From contig JAPUIV010000279.1 in the NCBI GenBank assembly GCA_027296665.1, forward strand, positions 1 through 7,127: a DNA stretch of 7,127 nucleotides, in the 5' to 3' direction. The stretch is from Acidobacteriota bacterium (GTDB lineage Bacteria > Acidobacteriota > Polarisedimenticolia > JAPUIV01). Positions within the stretch are counted from its first letter, which is position 1; every line of letters begins with the position of its first letter. The notes beneath the pieces were generated by a model. It was not told the origin of the DNA, ran no database searches, and saw only the letters and a list, made by a program, of their open reading frames with translations. Position numbers and translations under genes: made by a program. This document shows, in pieces, positions 1 to 7,069 of the stretch.

Positions 1-1199
1 CAGGTACCGCGCCCGGCCCGCACCTCCAGCACCTCTGCCGTCGCACCCTCCAGTTCGATCCGGTCGCCGGGTTGTAGCAAGCGGCCGATGCGGCTCATCA
101 ACAGGCCGGAGAGAGTGTCCACCTTGGGGGCGCGCAGATCCAGATTGAGTTCACGGTTGATCCGGCCGATCGGGAGATGACCCTTCACGATGAATTCGAC
201 GGGGCTCTCGCGCACGATATCGGGGGATTCGGAGTCAAATTCATCCTGGACGGCCCCGACGATCTGTTCGAGAACGATCTCCAGGGTGATCATTCCCACG
301 GTGGTACCGTATTCGTCGATGACCATCGCCATATGCTGATGGGTCCGTTGAATTTCCCTGAGCAGCATATTGATCGGCATCGTTTCCGGCACGTAGCGCA
401 AGGGCCGCTTGATCGATGCCAGATCGATCGGGGAATCCTGCGAGACTCCGACCAGATCCTTGATATGCACCAGACCGATCGCCTTGTCGATTGCGCCTTC
501 GCATAAGGGATAACGGGTGTGTTTGGTTTTTTTTGCCAGCTCCAGGCTGGCCACCAAGGGCGCCCCCGGATCGAGAAAAACGATTTCCTGGCGCGGGACC
601 ATCACCTGGCGGCAAACCAGTTCATCGAAATGGAACACGGCGCTCGCCATCCTCAATTCGGATTGGGTCAATTCTCCCGATTGCGCCCCAAGGCGGATCA
701 GGGCCAGGATCTCCTTCTCCGTGACCGACGGGCTCCGGTTTCCCCGGGTGAAGAGAGACGAGATTTTTTGGGTCGCCCAGACTGCGGGAGCCAGAATTTT
801 CTGGATACCGGTCAGGGGCCAGACGATGTGCGGCCAGACGGCCCGCCACCGGGTCACGCCGAAGGTCTTCGGGAGGATCTCCGAGAAGAAGAGGATTGCC
901 AGGGTGAGGCCGATCGAAAAAAGGGGCATTGCCTGTAGCCCCAGGACCTGAACCGCGTACATGCCCGCGAGGGTGGCCCCCCCGGTGTTGGCAATGGTAT
1001 TCAGGATCAGGATGGCGGAGGTGGGCTGGGTGATATCCTTTTTCATTTCCAGAAACCGGGTGGCCACCCGCCGGTGATTCCCCTCCGTCCTGGCCGCCTC
1101 CAGGACCGCCATCCTGGTGGAATACAGAATGGCTTCGAATAGAGAACAGATCCCGGAAATGAAAAGAGTCAGGAAGGTCACAAGGATCAGGATATTCAT
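1..1199 (-). CDS. CNNM/CorC (HlyC) family membrane protein with DUF21, paired CBS and transporter-associated domains; C-terminus cut by window edge
   Basis: I translated this frame by hand: it is open for 399 codons from an ATG at 1199 to the window edge, so the stop lies outside. Residues 1-22, about 60-85, 91-110 and 120-140 are hydrophobic and form the DUF21/CNNM membrane domain, including the acidic SEILPKT motif (106-112). A CBS pair follows at about 200-320, with VMVPR (199-203), HTRYPL (227-232), IGLVHIKDL (241-249) and the hallmark HMAMVIDEYGTTVG (289-302) followed by TLEIVLEQIVG. The CorC_HlyC C-terminal domain starts near 332 and is mostly present; perhaps 20-40 residues are missing. 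Family members are inner-membrane proteins linked to Mg2+/Co2+ efflux or resistance, with CBS domains that bind adenine nucleotides. The old 'hemolysin' label is misleading. A GGGAGGGGAG ribosome-binding stretch (1216-1207) supports the start. The family call is firm; the substrate is inferred. Confidence 0.9.
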   Translation of the reverse strand, partial: MNILILVTFLTLFISGICSLFEAILYSTRMAVLEAARTEGNHRRVATRFLEMKKDITQPTSAILILNTIANTGGATLAGMYAVQVLGLQAMPLFSIGLTLAILFFSEILPKTFGVTRWRAVWPHIVWPLTGIQKILAPAVWATQKISSLFTRGNRSPSVTEKEILALIRLGAQSGELTQSELRMASAVFHFDELVCRQVMVPRQEIVFLDPGAPLVASLELAKKTKHTRYPLCEGAIDKAIGLVHIKDLVGVSQDSPIDLASIKRPLRYVPETMPINMLLREIQRTHQHMAMVIDEYGTTVGMITLEIVLEQIVGAVQDEFDSESPDIVRESPVEFIVKGHLPIGRINRELNLDLRAPKVDTLSGLLMSRIGRLLQPGDRIELEGATAEVLEVRAGRGT

Positions 1200-1280
1200 T
1201 TAACGGCTCCCCTCCCGGGGCCGCTCCTTCGGTTGGAATCCGTTGTGGAATGAGGAAGCGGAGCCGGTGGCATCCGAATC

Positions 1281-2294
1281 TCAGGAAGGAATGGTCTTTC
1301 TGCGCCTTTTGATCTGTTCCGTCGTCATGTTCGTTTTCCGGATCTTGGCTGTTTCCGAGGATCTGTCCAGGTGGGTCCGGTTCCTGCCCGCTTCCTTGGC
1401 ACGAAACAGGGCGGTATCGGCCGCCTTCACCAGTTCGGTGGAACTGTGGATCCGGCTGTTCGAGGGGAAGGTGGCGATTCCGGCGCTCACCGTGAGCCGG
1501 GCATTGCGGCGAGAGGGAAGGAATGAAAATTTTTCGGTAGCCTCTCTGATTCGCTCCGCCAGAATTTTCGCCTGCGGGCCGTCCGTCTGGACCAGAATGA
1601 TGGCAAACTCCTCGCCGCCGTAGCGGGCCACAAAATCAGTTTCCCGTGCGTTCTCCAGGAGAATCGCAGCGAAGGTCCTTAACACCCGGTCTCCCTCCAG
1701 GTGCCCGAAGCGGTCGTTGATCCCTTTGAAGCGGTCGAGGTCCAGAATGATGCAGGAAAGAAAATTATCGTACCTCTCGGCCCGTTTGAACTCTTCTTCC
1801 ACCCGTTCGCTGAAATATCGGTAATTGTACAGCTGGGTCTTGGCGTCGAAGGCCAGTATCTTCTTGAGCCTGCCGTTGGCCTTCTTGAGGCGCAGATTGG
1901 CCTGCTGGAGTCCGCTGTACTCCTTCCGCTTCTTGAGAATGGTTCGGATGCGAACCCCGACCTCCTCGAACCGCAGGGGCCGGAGGATGAAGTCATCCAC
2001 TTCGGTCTCGATCCCCTCCCTGTCCTGTTTTCCCCGCGGCCGCAACATGATGATCGGGAGGCGGGTGCCGCCCCTTTGCCTGCGAAGAATCTGGGCCAGC
2101 TCCAGGCCGTTCGAGTCCCCGGTCGATCGGTTCCAGAGAACCAGGTCGAGTGTTTCCTTGCGGATTTTCTCCAGCGCCTCCTTGCCGGTTGCGGCGGAAA
2201 GGACACGGTACTTCTGTCGGTGAAGCCAGTTCCGGAGCCTGGCAGAGGAGGGGGGATTCTGTTCCACCAGCAGGATGCGGTAATCATCCCTCAT
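1281..2294 (-). CDS. Diguanylate cyclase (GGDEF) with a degenerate receiver domain, directly downstream of ftsZ
   Basis: The protein has 337 residues. Residues 5-120 form a receiver-like fold, a charged helix (about 125-147, likely coiled coil) follows, and a GGDEF domain spans about 150-306. The cyclase looks active: it has the DLDRFK metal-site segment (D185), N193, D202 and signature GGEEF at 226-230. An inhibitory RxxD site (R217-D220) sits exactly five residues before the signature. GGDEF domains condense two GTP into cyclic di-GMP. The receiver lacks the residues used for phosphorylation: Asn55 replaces the phospho-acceptor Asp (codon AAC at 2132-2130), Glu11-Gln12 replace the acidic pair, Arg85 replaces the conserved Thr/Ser, and Arg105 replaces the conserved Lys before Pro106. 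It is probably a phosphorylation-independent dimerisation or protein-binding module. A basic tail (KRRRK, 329-333) follows the cyclase. The ATG lies 12 nt after the ftsZ stop with a GAGGGA site 6 nt upstream, so cotranscription with ftsZ is likely. Confidence 0.93.
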   Translation of the reverse strand: MRDDYRILLVEQNPPSSARLRNWLHRQKYRVLSAATGKEALEKIRKETLDLVLWNRSTGDSNGLELAQILRRQRGGTRLPIIMLRPRGKQDREGIETEVDDFILRPLRFEEVGVRIRTILKKRKEYSGLQQANLRLKKANGRLKKILAFDAKTQLYNYRYFSERVEEEFKRAERYDNFLSCIILDLDRFKGINDRFGHLEGDRVLRTFAAILLENARETDFVARYGGEEFAIILVQTDGPQAKILAERIREATEKFSFLPSRRNARLTVSAGIATFPSNSRIHSSTELVKAADTALFRAKEAGRNRTHLDRSSETAKIRKTNMTTEQIKRRRKTIPS

Positions 2295-2306
2295 TTAGGT
2301 TCCCTC

Positions 2307-3527
2307 TCAGTCCATCTGTTTCCGCAAAAAGGTGGGGATCTCCAGCTCTTCCTGGAGACTCCGGTAGTTCGGTCCAAAGGGAGATTCTTCCGGTTCCAGA
2401 CGAAGCTGATTTCCCTCCTGGCTGGAAGCCGTTCCCCGGATCCTCTCCCGGCCTCTGCCGCGATCTTCCCGGATGATTTCCCCGGTGGCCTGTACGTTGG
2501 GAAAGGAGTCCGCTTCTCGCCGGAACCCCGTGGCGATGACGGTGACCTTCAACTCCGACTTCATCTGCGGGTCGATGACCGCCCCGAAGATGATATTGGC
2601 GCCCGGATCGGCCGTTTTCTGGATGATGGTGGCCGCTTCGGCCACCTCGTGCAGGGTCATGTCCGGTCCCCCGGTGACGTTGATGAGTACGCCCTTCGCC
2701 CCGTCGATGGTGGTGTCCTCGAGCAGGGGTGAGGAGATCGCCCTCTGCGCCGCCTCGACCGCTCGATGCTCGCCGGTTCCGCTGCCCGTTCCCATCAGGG
2801 CCATTCCCATGCCGGACATGATCGTCCTCACGTCGGCGAAATCGAGGTTGATCTCTCCAGGAATGGTGATCAGATCGGAGATCCCCTGGACTGCCTGACG
2901 GAGGATGTCATCGGCGTACAGGAAGGCGTCCGTCAAGGAAGTTCCTGGTTCGACGGTGTTCAGGAGTTTCTCGTTGGGGATGGAGATCACCGTATCGACG
3001 CATTCTTTCAGATTCTGAAGCCCTTCTTCCGCCTGATCGTTCCGGCGGCGGCCCTCGAACTGGAAGGGTTTGGTGACGACCGCGACTACCAGGGCCCCCA
3101 GCTCGCTTGCCAGGTTCGCTATGATTGGGGTCGCGCCGGTACCCGTTCCGCCGCCGAGCCCGGCGGTGATAAAAACCATGTCGCTCCCCTCCAGGAGTTC
3201 GATGATCTTCTCGGTGTCTTCCAGGGCCGCCTGGCGCCCGAGTTCCGGATCGGCCCCGACCCCGAGACCCTTGGTGAGCTTTTCCCCGAGCTGAATCCTC
3301 ACCGGCGCGCGTGATTTTTGCAGGGCCTGACTGTCGGTGTTGGCGGCGATGAATTCAATTCCCTTGAGTTTCTTTTCGACCATCCGGTTGACGGCGTTGC
3401 AACCGCCGCCTCCCACGCCGAAAACCTTGATCTTGGCGCCGCAGAGCGGCGGGGATTCGTCTATGGAAAGGAGCAGCTTTTTCCCGGATCTCTTTTTGTC
3501 TCCCTTTTCGTCGTCCATCAAGATCAT
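2307..3527 (-). CDS. ftsZ: Cell division protein FtsZ (tubulin-like GTPase)
   Basis: FtsZ polymerises with GTP at midcell into the Z-ring that recruits the divisome. The 406-residue product has the N-terminal nucleotide-binding loop GVGGGGCNAV (37-46), the tubulin signature GGGTGTG (125-131), and the T7 synergy loop NLDFADV (227-233), which completes the GTPase site of the neighbouring subunit. After the globular domain ends near 335 comes a charged linker of about 59 residues, then the conserved C-terminal peptide LEIPTFLRKQMD (395-406) that binds FtsA and other partners. Length is in the usual range. I chose the ATG at 3527 because AGGAGG lies 7 nt upstream; a TTG at 3530 (4 nt spacing) and an ATG at 3518 are alternatives. 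From any of these the protein carries a lysine-rich N-terminal extension (K8 to K17) ahead of the usual start region. It lies 34 nt after ftsA. Confidence 0.98.
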   Translation of the reverse strand: MILMDDEKGDKKRSGKKLLLSIDESPPLCGAKIKVFGVGGGGCNAVNRMVEKKLKGIEFIAANTDSQALQKSRAPVRIQLGEKLTKGLGVGADPELGRQAALEDTEKIIELLEGSDMVFITAGLGGGTGTGATPIIANLASELGALVVAVVTKPFQFEGRRRNDQAEEGLQNLKECVDTVISIPNEKLLNTVEPGTSLTDAFLYADDILRQAVQGISDLITIPGEINLDFADVRTIMSGMGMALMGTGSGTGEHRAVEAAQRAISSPLLEDTTIDGAKGVLINVTGGPDMTLHEVAEAATIIQKTADPGANIIFGAVIDPQMKSELKVTVIATGFRREADSFPNVQATGEIIREDRGRGRERIRGTASSQEGNQLRLEPEESPFGPNYRSLQEELEIPTFLRKQMD

Positions 3528-3534
3528 CAAGATT

Positions 3535-3540
3535 CCTCCT
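3535..3540 (-). promoter_or_regulatory. ftsZ ribosome binding site AGGAGG
   Basis: This perfect six-base Shine-Dalgarno match is the strongest in the window. Its 7-nt spacing to the ATG at 3527 (against 4 nt to the TTG at 3530) decides the ftsZ start. A strong site fits the high FtsZ level cells need relative to FtsA, whose own site is poorly spaced. Confidence 0.8.
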
Positions 3541-3561
3541 AAAAATCGATCCTTTATCCAA

Positions 3562-4797
3562 TCACAGGAAATCCTGGAACCAATCCCGGATCCGGGTCGT
3601 AACGCGGCCCAGGGAAATCTGCCGCCAGGGTGCCGGTTTCAGTTCGCGACGGGAATTCGCACCGTGCACCACCAGGCCCACGGCAGTAGCGTGGGCGGGA
3701 CTGTCAACAACGTCGATGAGACCGCCAATTCCGTTCGGGGTGCCCCGGCGAACCGGCCGATCGAAAAGATCCTCCGCGATCTCGGTGATCCCGTCCAGGA
3801 GGCAACCTCCGCCGGTAAAGACCAGTCCCGCGTTCAGTGAGGATTCGAATCCCGCACGTTTGATCTCCTCCCGTAAAAGACCGAGAATCTCGTCGGCGCG
3901 GGGGCGGATGATCTCGCACAGCAGTTGGCGGGAAAGGACGCGCGGTTTCCGGCCTCCCACGCTCGGAACTTCGATCGTTTCGTCTTCCGGTACCAGGGAA
4001 GGAAGGGCGCAGCCGTATTTCATCTTGATCCGTTCCGCCTCCGAATGGGGAGTTCGAAGACCGACCGCAATGTCGTTGGTAAAATGATCGCCGCCGCTGG
4101 GAAGGGAATACACATGCCGTATCGCCCCTCTTTCGAAGATGGCCAGGTCGGTTGTCCCGCCGCCGATATCCACGAGGCCGACCCCCATCTCCCGTTCATC
4201 CCGGCTCAGGACGGTCTGTCCCGCGGCCAGGTTTTCCAGGGTTACCGCCTCCACCTCGATTCCCGCGCGGTTGACCGCATTTACCAGGTTTTGAACCGCG
4301 GCGACAAATCCGGTTACCAGATAGACATTCACTTCCAGGCGGGTGCCGGACATCCCCAACGGTCTGTCGATCCCTCCCTGATCATCGACTATGAATTCCT
4401 GCGGCAAGGCGTGGAAAATCTCCCGGTCCTGGGGCACCGATACCGAACGGGCGGCATGAAGGACTCTTCGTATATCCTCGCGGGTGATCTCGTGGTCCCG
4501 GGAGGTGATCGCGACCACTCCCCGGCTGTTGAAGCCGCGAATGTGTCCGCCGCTGGTCCCGACGAAGGCCCGGCCCACGCTGACCCCCGACATCAGTTCG
4601 GCTTCTTCGGCGGCGCATTTGATCGATTCAACCGTGGCGTCCATATCGACCACCACCCCCTTGCGAAGTCCTTTCGAAGGGGAATTTCCGATTCCGATGA
4701 CGTCCAGACCGCCCTTCTCATCCCTTTCCGCGACGATGAGAGTGATCTTGGCGGTTCCAATATCAAGGCCGGCAACAATCTGGGAAATCCTGGTCAT
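3562..4797 (-). CDS. ftsA: Cell division protein FtsA (actin-like membrane anchor of FtsZ)
   Basis: FtsA is a cytoplasmic actin-fold ATPase that attaches FtsZ filaments to the inner membrane and recruits later division proteins. In the 411-residue product, phosphate-1 is GLDIGTAK (10-17), phosphate-2 is DIGGGTTDL (210-218), and the adenosine motif is in GLVFTGGGCLLDG near the C-terminal third. Residues around 80-160 correspond to the SHS2/1C subdomain that replaces the actin 1B domain, including GTSGGHIRGFNSRG (80-93). The protein ends in the amphipathic helix GRVTTRIRDWFQDFL, the membrane-targeting sequence. The reading frame is open back to 4848, but the ATG at 4797 gives the normal distance to the GLDIGT motif and leaves an 8-nt gap after ftsQ instead of a 43-nt overlap. 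All expected motifs are intact. Confidence 0.97.
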   Translation of the reverse strand: MTRISQIVAGLDIGTAKITLIVAERDEKGGLDVIGIGNSPSKGLRKGVVVDMDATVESIKCAAEEAELMSGVSVGRAFVGTSGGHIRGFNSRGVVAITSRDHEITREDIRRVLHAARSVSVPQDREIFHALPQEFIVDDQGGIDRPLGMSGTRLEVNVYLVTGFVAAVQNLVNAVNRAGIEVEAVTLENLAAGQTVLSRDEREMGVGLVDIGGGTTDLAIFERGAIRHVYSLPSGGDHFTNDIAVGLRTPHSEAERIKMKYGCALPSLVPEDETIEVPSVGGRKPRVLSRQLLCEIIRPRADEILGLLREEIKRAGFESSLNAGLVFTGGGCLLDGITEIAEDLFDRPVRRGTPNGIGGLIDVVDSPAHATAVGLVVHGANSRRELKPAPWRQISLGRVTTRIRDWFQDFL

Positions 4798-4805
4798 TCT
4801 GGCAT

Positions 4806-5615
4806 TTACCTCCAATTCGATGAGGTGACGGAGATCTGTTCCTCCCATCTCAGATCGATTCGATCGGGAGAAGGAATTCGTTGTGCGATCCGGTCGCGGA
4901 TCAGAAGATAAGCGGGCAACGTACCCAGGCTCCCTTGTGGAGGCAGTCGCAGCGGGGCCGCGCCCCCCCCGAAATACAGATCGGTGGCTTTTGGGTTTTT
5001 CAGGTCGATTCGCTCCACCTGTTTCAGTAGTTCCGGGTAGCGGGAGCCAAGTTCCCTTACCAGCCGGAGTCCCCTCAGGGTCGCCAGCCTCCTTGCCTTT
5101 CCTATCCGAGCCGGCAGGCCGTCAAGAACGGGGTATACCCCCCCTGCTCCCTTCGCTTCGAAAAGTTCGATCATGACTCCTTCCGGATCGATCAGATGGC
5201 GGCGTCCTTCGAAAGGAACGATGGCCACCGGTGTCCGCTCCTGGAGCGTGATGTGCAAGGTATCGGGCAGGATCCTCCGGACGCGCGCGCGGCGGATCCA
5301 ACGATATTCGACCAACCGTTTCTGAAAGTTGGCCAGGTCCACCTCGAATATATTCCTCGACAGAACATTCCGGGCGAATTCCTGCAACTCCTCGGTAGGG
5401 GATGACCTATGTTCCTGGAACGTGACCTGGCGGATCCGGAATAGATCCGATCCGGCCAGGTAGGATCGCGCATGCGCCATGAAAAGGCCACCCCCGCCGA
5501 TCCCAATGAGGAGAATCAACGCCGGCAAGAACCACCGGAAGATTCCCCGCCGTCTCCTTTGTCGCCGCACCTTCAGGTTCCCGTTTCTCCGCAGGAACCT
5601 GGTTTCCCCTACCAT
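4806..5615 (-). CDS. ftsQ: Cell division protein FtsQ/DivIB
   Basis: FtsQ is a bitopic inner-membrane protein that links early and late divisome components, typically through FtsB and FtsL, with its bulk in the periplasm. The 269-residue product has a strongly basic cytoplasmic N-terminus (RRQRRRR, 17-23), one transmembrane helix (about 26-47, FLPALILLIGIGGGGLFMAH), a POTRA domain (about 57-127) and a beta-rich FtsQ domain. Family features are the R-I-R-Q-V-T-F strand after the membrane segment, the segment VEYRWIRRARVRRILPDTL (102-120), QERTPVA just after it, and LIDPEGVMIE (141-150), where FtsQ proteins typically have an 'open D-x-x-G' turn. The ATG at 5615 has GGAGG 9 nt upstream (5629-5625), and the gene begins 21 nt after murC. 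FtsQ is poorly conserved in sequence, but topology, motifs and its place between murC and ftsA make the call secure. Confidence 0.93.
   Translation of the reverse strand: MVGETRFLRRNGNLKVRRQRRRRGIFRWFLPALILLIGIGGGGLFMAHARSYLAGSDLFRIRQVTFQEHRSSPTEELQEFARNVLSRNIFEVDLANFQKRLVEYRWIRRARVRRILPDTLHITLQERTPVAIVPFEGRRHLIDPEGVMIELFEAKGAGGVYPVLDGLPARIGKARRLATLRGLRLVRELGSRYPELLKQVERIDLKNPKATDLYFGGGAAPLRLPPQGSLGTLPAYLLIRDRIAQRIPSPDRIDLRWEEQISVTSSNWR
4809..4813 (-). promoter_or_regulatory. ftsA ribosome binding site GGAGG, abutting the ftsQ stop
   Basis: On the minus strand the site reads GGAGG and is followed immediately by the ftsQ stop TAA (4808-4806). The ftsA ATG (4797) is 11 nt away. An out-of-frame ATG at 4805, only 3 nt from the site, opens a three-codon frame (ATG CCA GAA TGA) whose stop overlaps the ftsA ATG. 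This arrangement suggests that ftsA translation is coupled to termination of ftsQ. Confidence 0.6.
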
Positions 5616-5636
5616 GGTCTGTTGCCTCCCTCCGGC

Positions 5637-7052
5637 TTACCCTACCGCCTTGTGCCGCTCCTTCTGGAGCCTGGCGAACTGGTGGGCAACCGCTCCCACA
5701 TCGCCGGCTCCCAGGGTCAGCACCATATCGCCGGCCCGCGTACATTCCATCAACCGAGGGCATATTTTTGCAGTGACGGGGACGAATTCCACGCCGGGAT
5801 GACCCGACCGCCGGATTCCATCCGCCAGATCCTGGGCTCGAACTCCAGGTAGCGGATCCTCCCCGGCCGGGTAAATGTTGGTCACGATCACCAGATCGGC
5901 ATCGCCGAAGCAAGCATGAAACCGCTCCGCCAGTGCCTGAACCCGGCTGAACCGATGCGGTTGGAACACGACGACCCGCCTCCGATCGGGCCATCCCTGC
6001 CGGGCAGCGGCCAGGGTGGCGCGGATCTCCGTCGGATGGTGGCCATAATCGTCAACTACCAGGATTCCCCCGGCGTCTCCCAGAATCTGGAATCTTCGTT
6101 CGGGGCCCTGGAAATTCGCCAGCGATCCGGCAATGGTCGAAAAATCGATTTCCAGATCCAGGCCAACTGCTATGGCGGCCAGGCTGTTGGAGATACTGTG
6201 CTCACCCGGAATCTGGAGCTGGATCGATCCCAGTTTCTCGCCCCGCAGGACCACCTGGAATTCGGACCGCGCCCCGTTCAGAACCGGATCGGCTGCGACC
6301 AGATCCGCTCCTTCCTGGAAACCGTAGGTAAGGGTCCGGCGCTGCAGGTGGGGCAGGAGTTCCCGAAGATTCGGATCGTCGGCGCAGACGATAGCCTCGC
6401 CATAGAACGGAACGCGATTGAGGAAGTCCTTGAAAGCGCCCTTGAGATCGGCGAAGGAGCCGTAATGATCCAGATGTTCCTCGTCGATGCTGGTAACGAC
6501 CGCCACGGTGGGGGTGAGCCGTAGAAAGGAACCATCGCTTTCGTCCGCTTCCGCAACCAGGAATGGACCCTTCCCCAACTTCGCCCCGCCGCCGACCAAT
6601 CCCATCCGCCCACCTATGACAACCGTCGGGTCCAGGCCGGCGCCGGAGAGAATCTGGGAAACCATCGAGGTGGTGGAGGTCTTACCGTGGCTTCCGGCGA
6701 TGGCGATGCTGTATTTCATGCGCATCAGCTCGCCGAGCATTTCGGCGCGGGGAATCGTCTGGATCTGTCTGCGTGCAGCCTCCCGCACTTCGACATTGTC
6801 AGGGCTCACGGCCGAGGAAACGACGACCACGTCGGCTCCGGCGACATGGTCGGGATGATGCCCGAGAAAGGTTCGCCCTCCGATCGACTCGATGCGTTTC
6901 ACCGCCTGGTTGCGCACGAGATCCGATCCCGACACCCGGTAGCCGAGATTGATCAGGACCTCCGCGATCCCGTTCATGCCGGTGCCGCCGATCCCGATGA
7001 AATGGACCTGCTGGGTTTTTCCCAGGAATGGCATTGCCTGGTTTTTGATCAC
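5637..7052 (-). CDS. murC: UDP-N-acetylmuramate--L-alanine ligase MurC
   Basis: MurC adds L-alanine to UDP-MurNAc with ATP, the first amino-acid step of peptidoglycan stem-peptide synthesis in the cytoplasm. The 471-residue product shows the three Mur-ligase domains. The N-terminal UDP-binding Rossmann-like domain has FIGIGGTGMNG (18-28). The central ATPase has P-loop GSHGKTSTT (120-128), EADESDGSF (168-176) and IDEEHLDHYG (189-198), plus HSISNSLAAIA. The C-terminal domain has DDYGHHPTEI and ends near LGAGDVG. In the VVTSIDEEHLD motif (185-195) a serine stands where many homologues have asparagine; this is minor. Translation probably starts at GTG 7052, which has an AGAGGA site 11 nt upstream; an ATG at 7034 lacks a good site and would remove six residues. 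The gene is followed by ftsQ, with no murB or ddl between. Confidence 0.97.
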   Translation of the reverse strand: MIKNQAMPFLGKTQQVHFIGIGGTGMNGIAEVLINLGYRVSGSDLVRNQAVKRIESIGGRTFLGHHPDHVAGADVVVVSSAVSPDNVEVREAARRQIQTIPRAEMLGELMRMKYSIAIAGSHGKTSTTSMVSQILSGAGLDPTVVIGGRMGLVGGGAKLGKGPFLVAEADESDGSFLRLTPTVAVVTSIDEEHLDHYGSFADLKGAFKDFLNRVPFYGEAIVCADDPNLRELLPHLQRRTLTYGFQEGADLVAADPVLNGARSEFQVVLRGEKLGSIQLQIPGEHSISNSLAAIAVGLDLEIDFSTIAGSLANFQGPERRFQILGDAGGILVVDDYGHHPTEIRATLAAARQGWPDRRRVVVFQPHRFSRVQALAERFHACFGDADLVIVTNIYPAGEDPLPGVRAQDLADGIRRSGHPGVEFVPVTAKICPRLMECTRAGDMVLTLGAGDVGAVAHQFARLQKERHKAVG

Positions 7053-7063
7053 TGCCAGTTCAG

Positions 7064-7069
7064 TCCTCT
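7064..7069 (-). promoter_or_regulatory. murC ribosome binding site AGAGGA overlapping the upstream stop codon
   Basis: The minus strand reads TAGAGGA, so the stop codon of the upstream gene (7070-7068) shares bases with the site. It lies 11 nt before the GTG at 7052 and 29 nt before the ATG at 7034. It therefore favours the GTG start and suggests coupled translation. Confidence 0.5.

Noticed and set aside
1200..1280. Rho-independent terminator after the GGDEF gene
   Set aside because: The short GC inverted repeat has a 49-nt loop and no following run of T on the minus strand.
1701..2732. 343-residue plus-strand open frame opposite ftsZ and the GGDEF gene
   Set aside because: It runs antisense through the well-supported ftsZ and GGDEF coding regions, spans their junction, and has the proline/glycine-rich composition of a GC-rich shadow frame. 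No recognisable domain is present.
3528..3561. Separate ftsZ promoter in the ftsA-ftsZ gap
   Set aside because: The 34-nt gap is mostly the ribosome binding site plus a short A/T-rich run. I could not see a -35/-10 pair at proper spacing. Promoters inside ftsA remain possible but cannot be judged by eye.
4798..4848. Upstream extension of ftsA to a start at 4848
   Set aside because: It would overlap ftsQ by 43 nt and add 17 residues before the usual FtsA N-terminus. The ATG at 4797 fits the family length and has a GGAGG upstream.
3925..4911. 328-residue plus-strand open frame opposite ftsA and ftsQ
   Set aside because: It lies antisense to ftsA, whose conserved motifs fix the real frame, and shows no family motif. 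It is a codon-bias shadow.
5916..6524. 202-residue plus-strand open frame opposite murC
   Set aside because: It is fully contained within the antisense of murC and has no recognisable motif.
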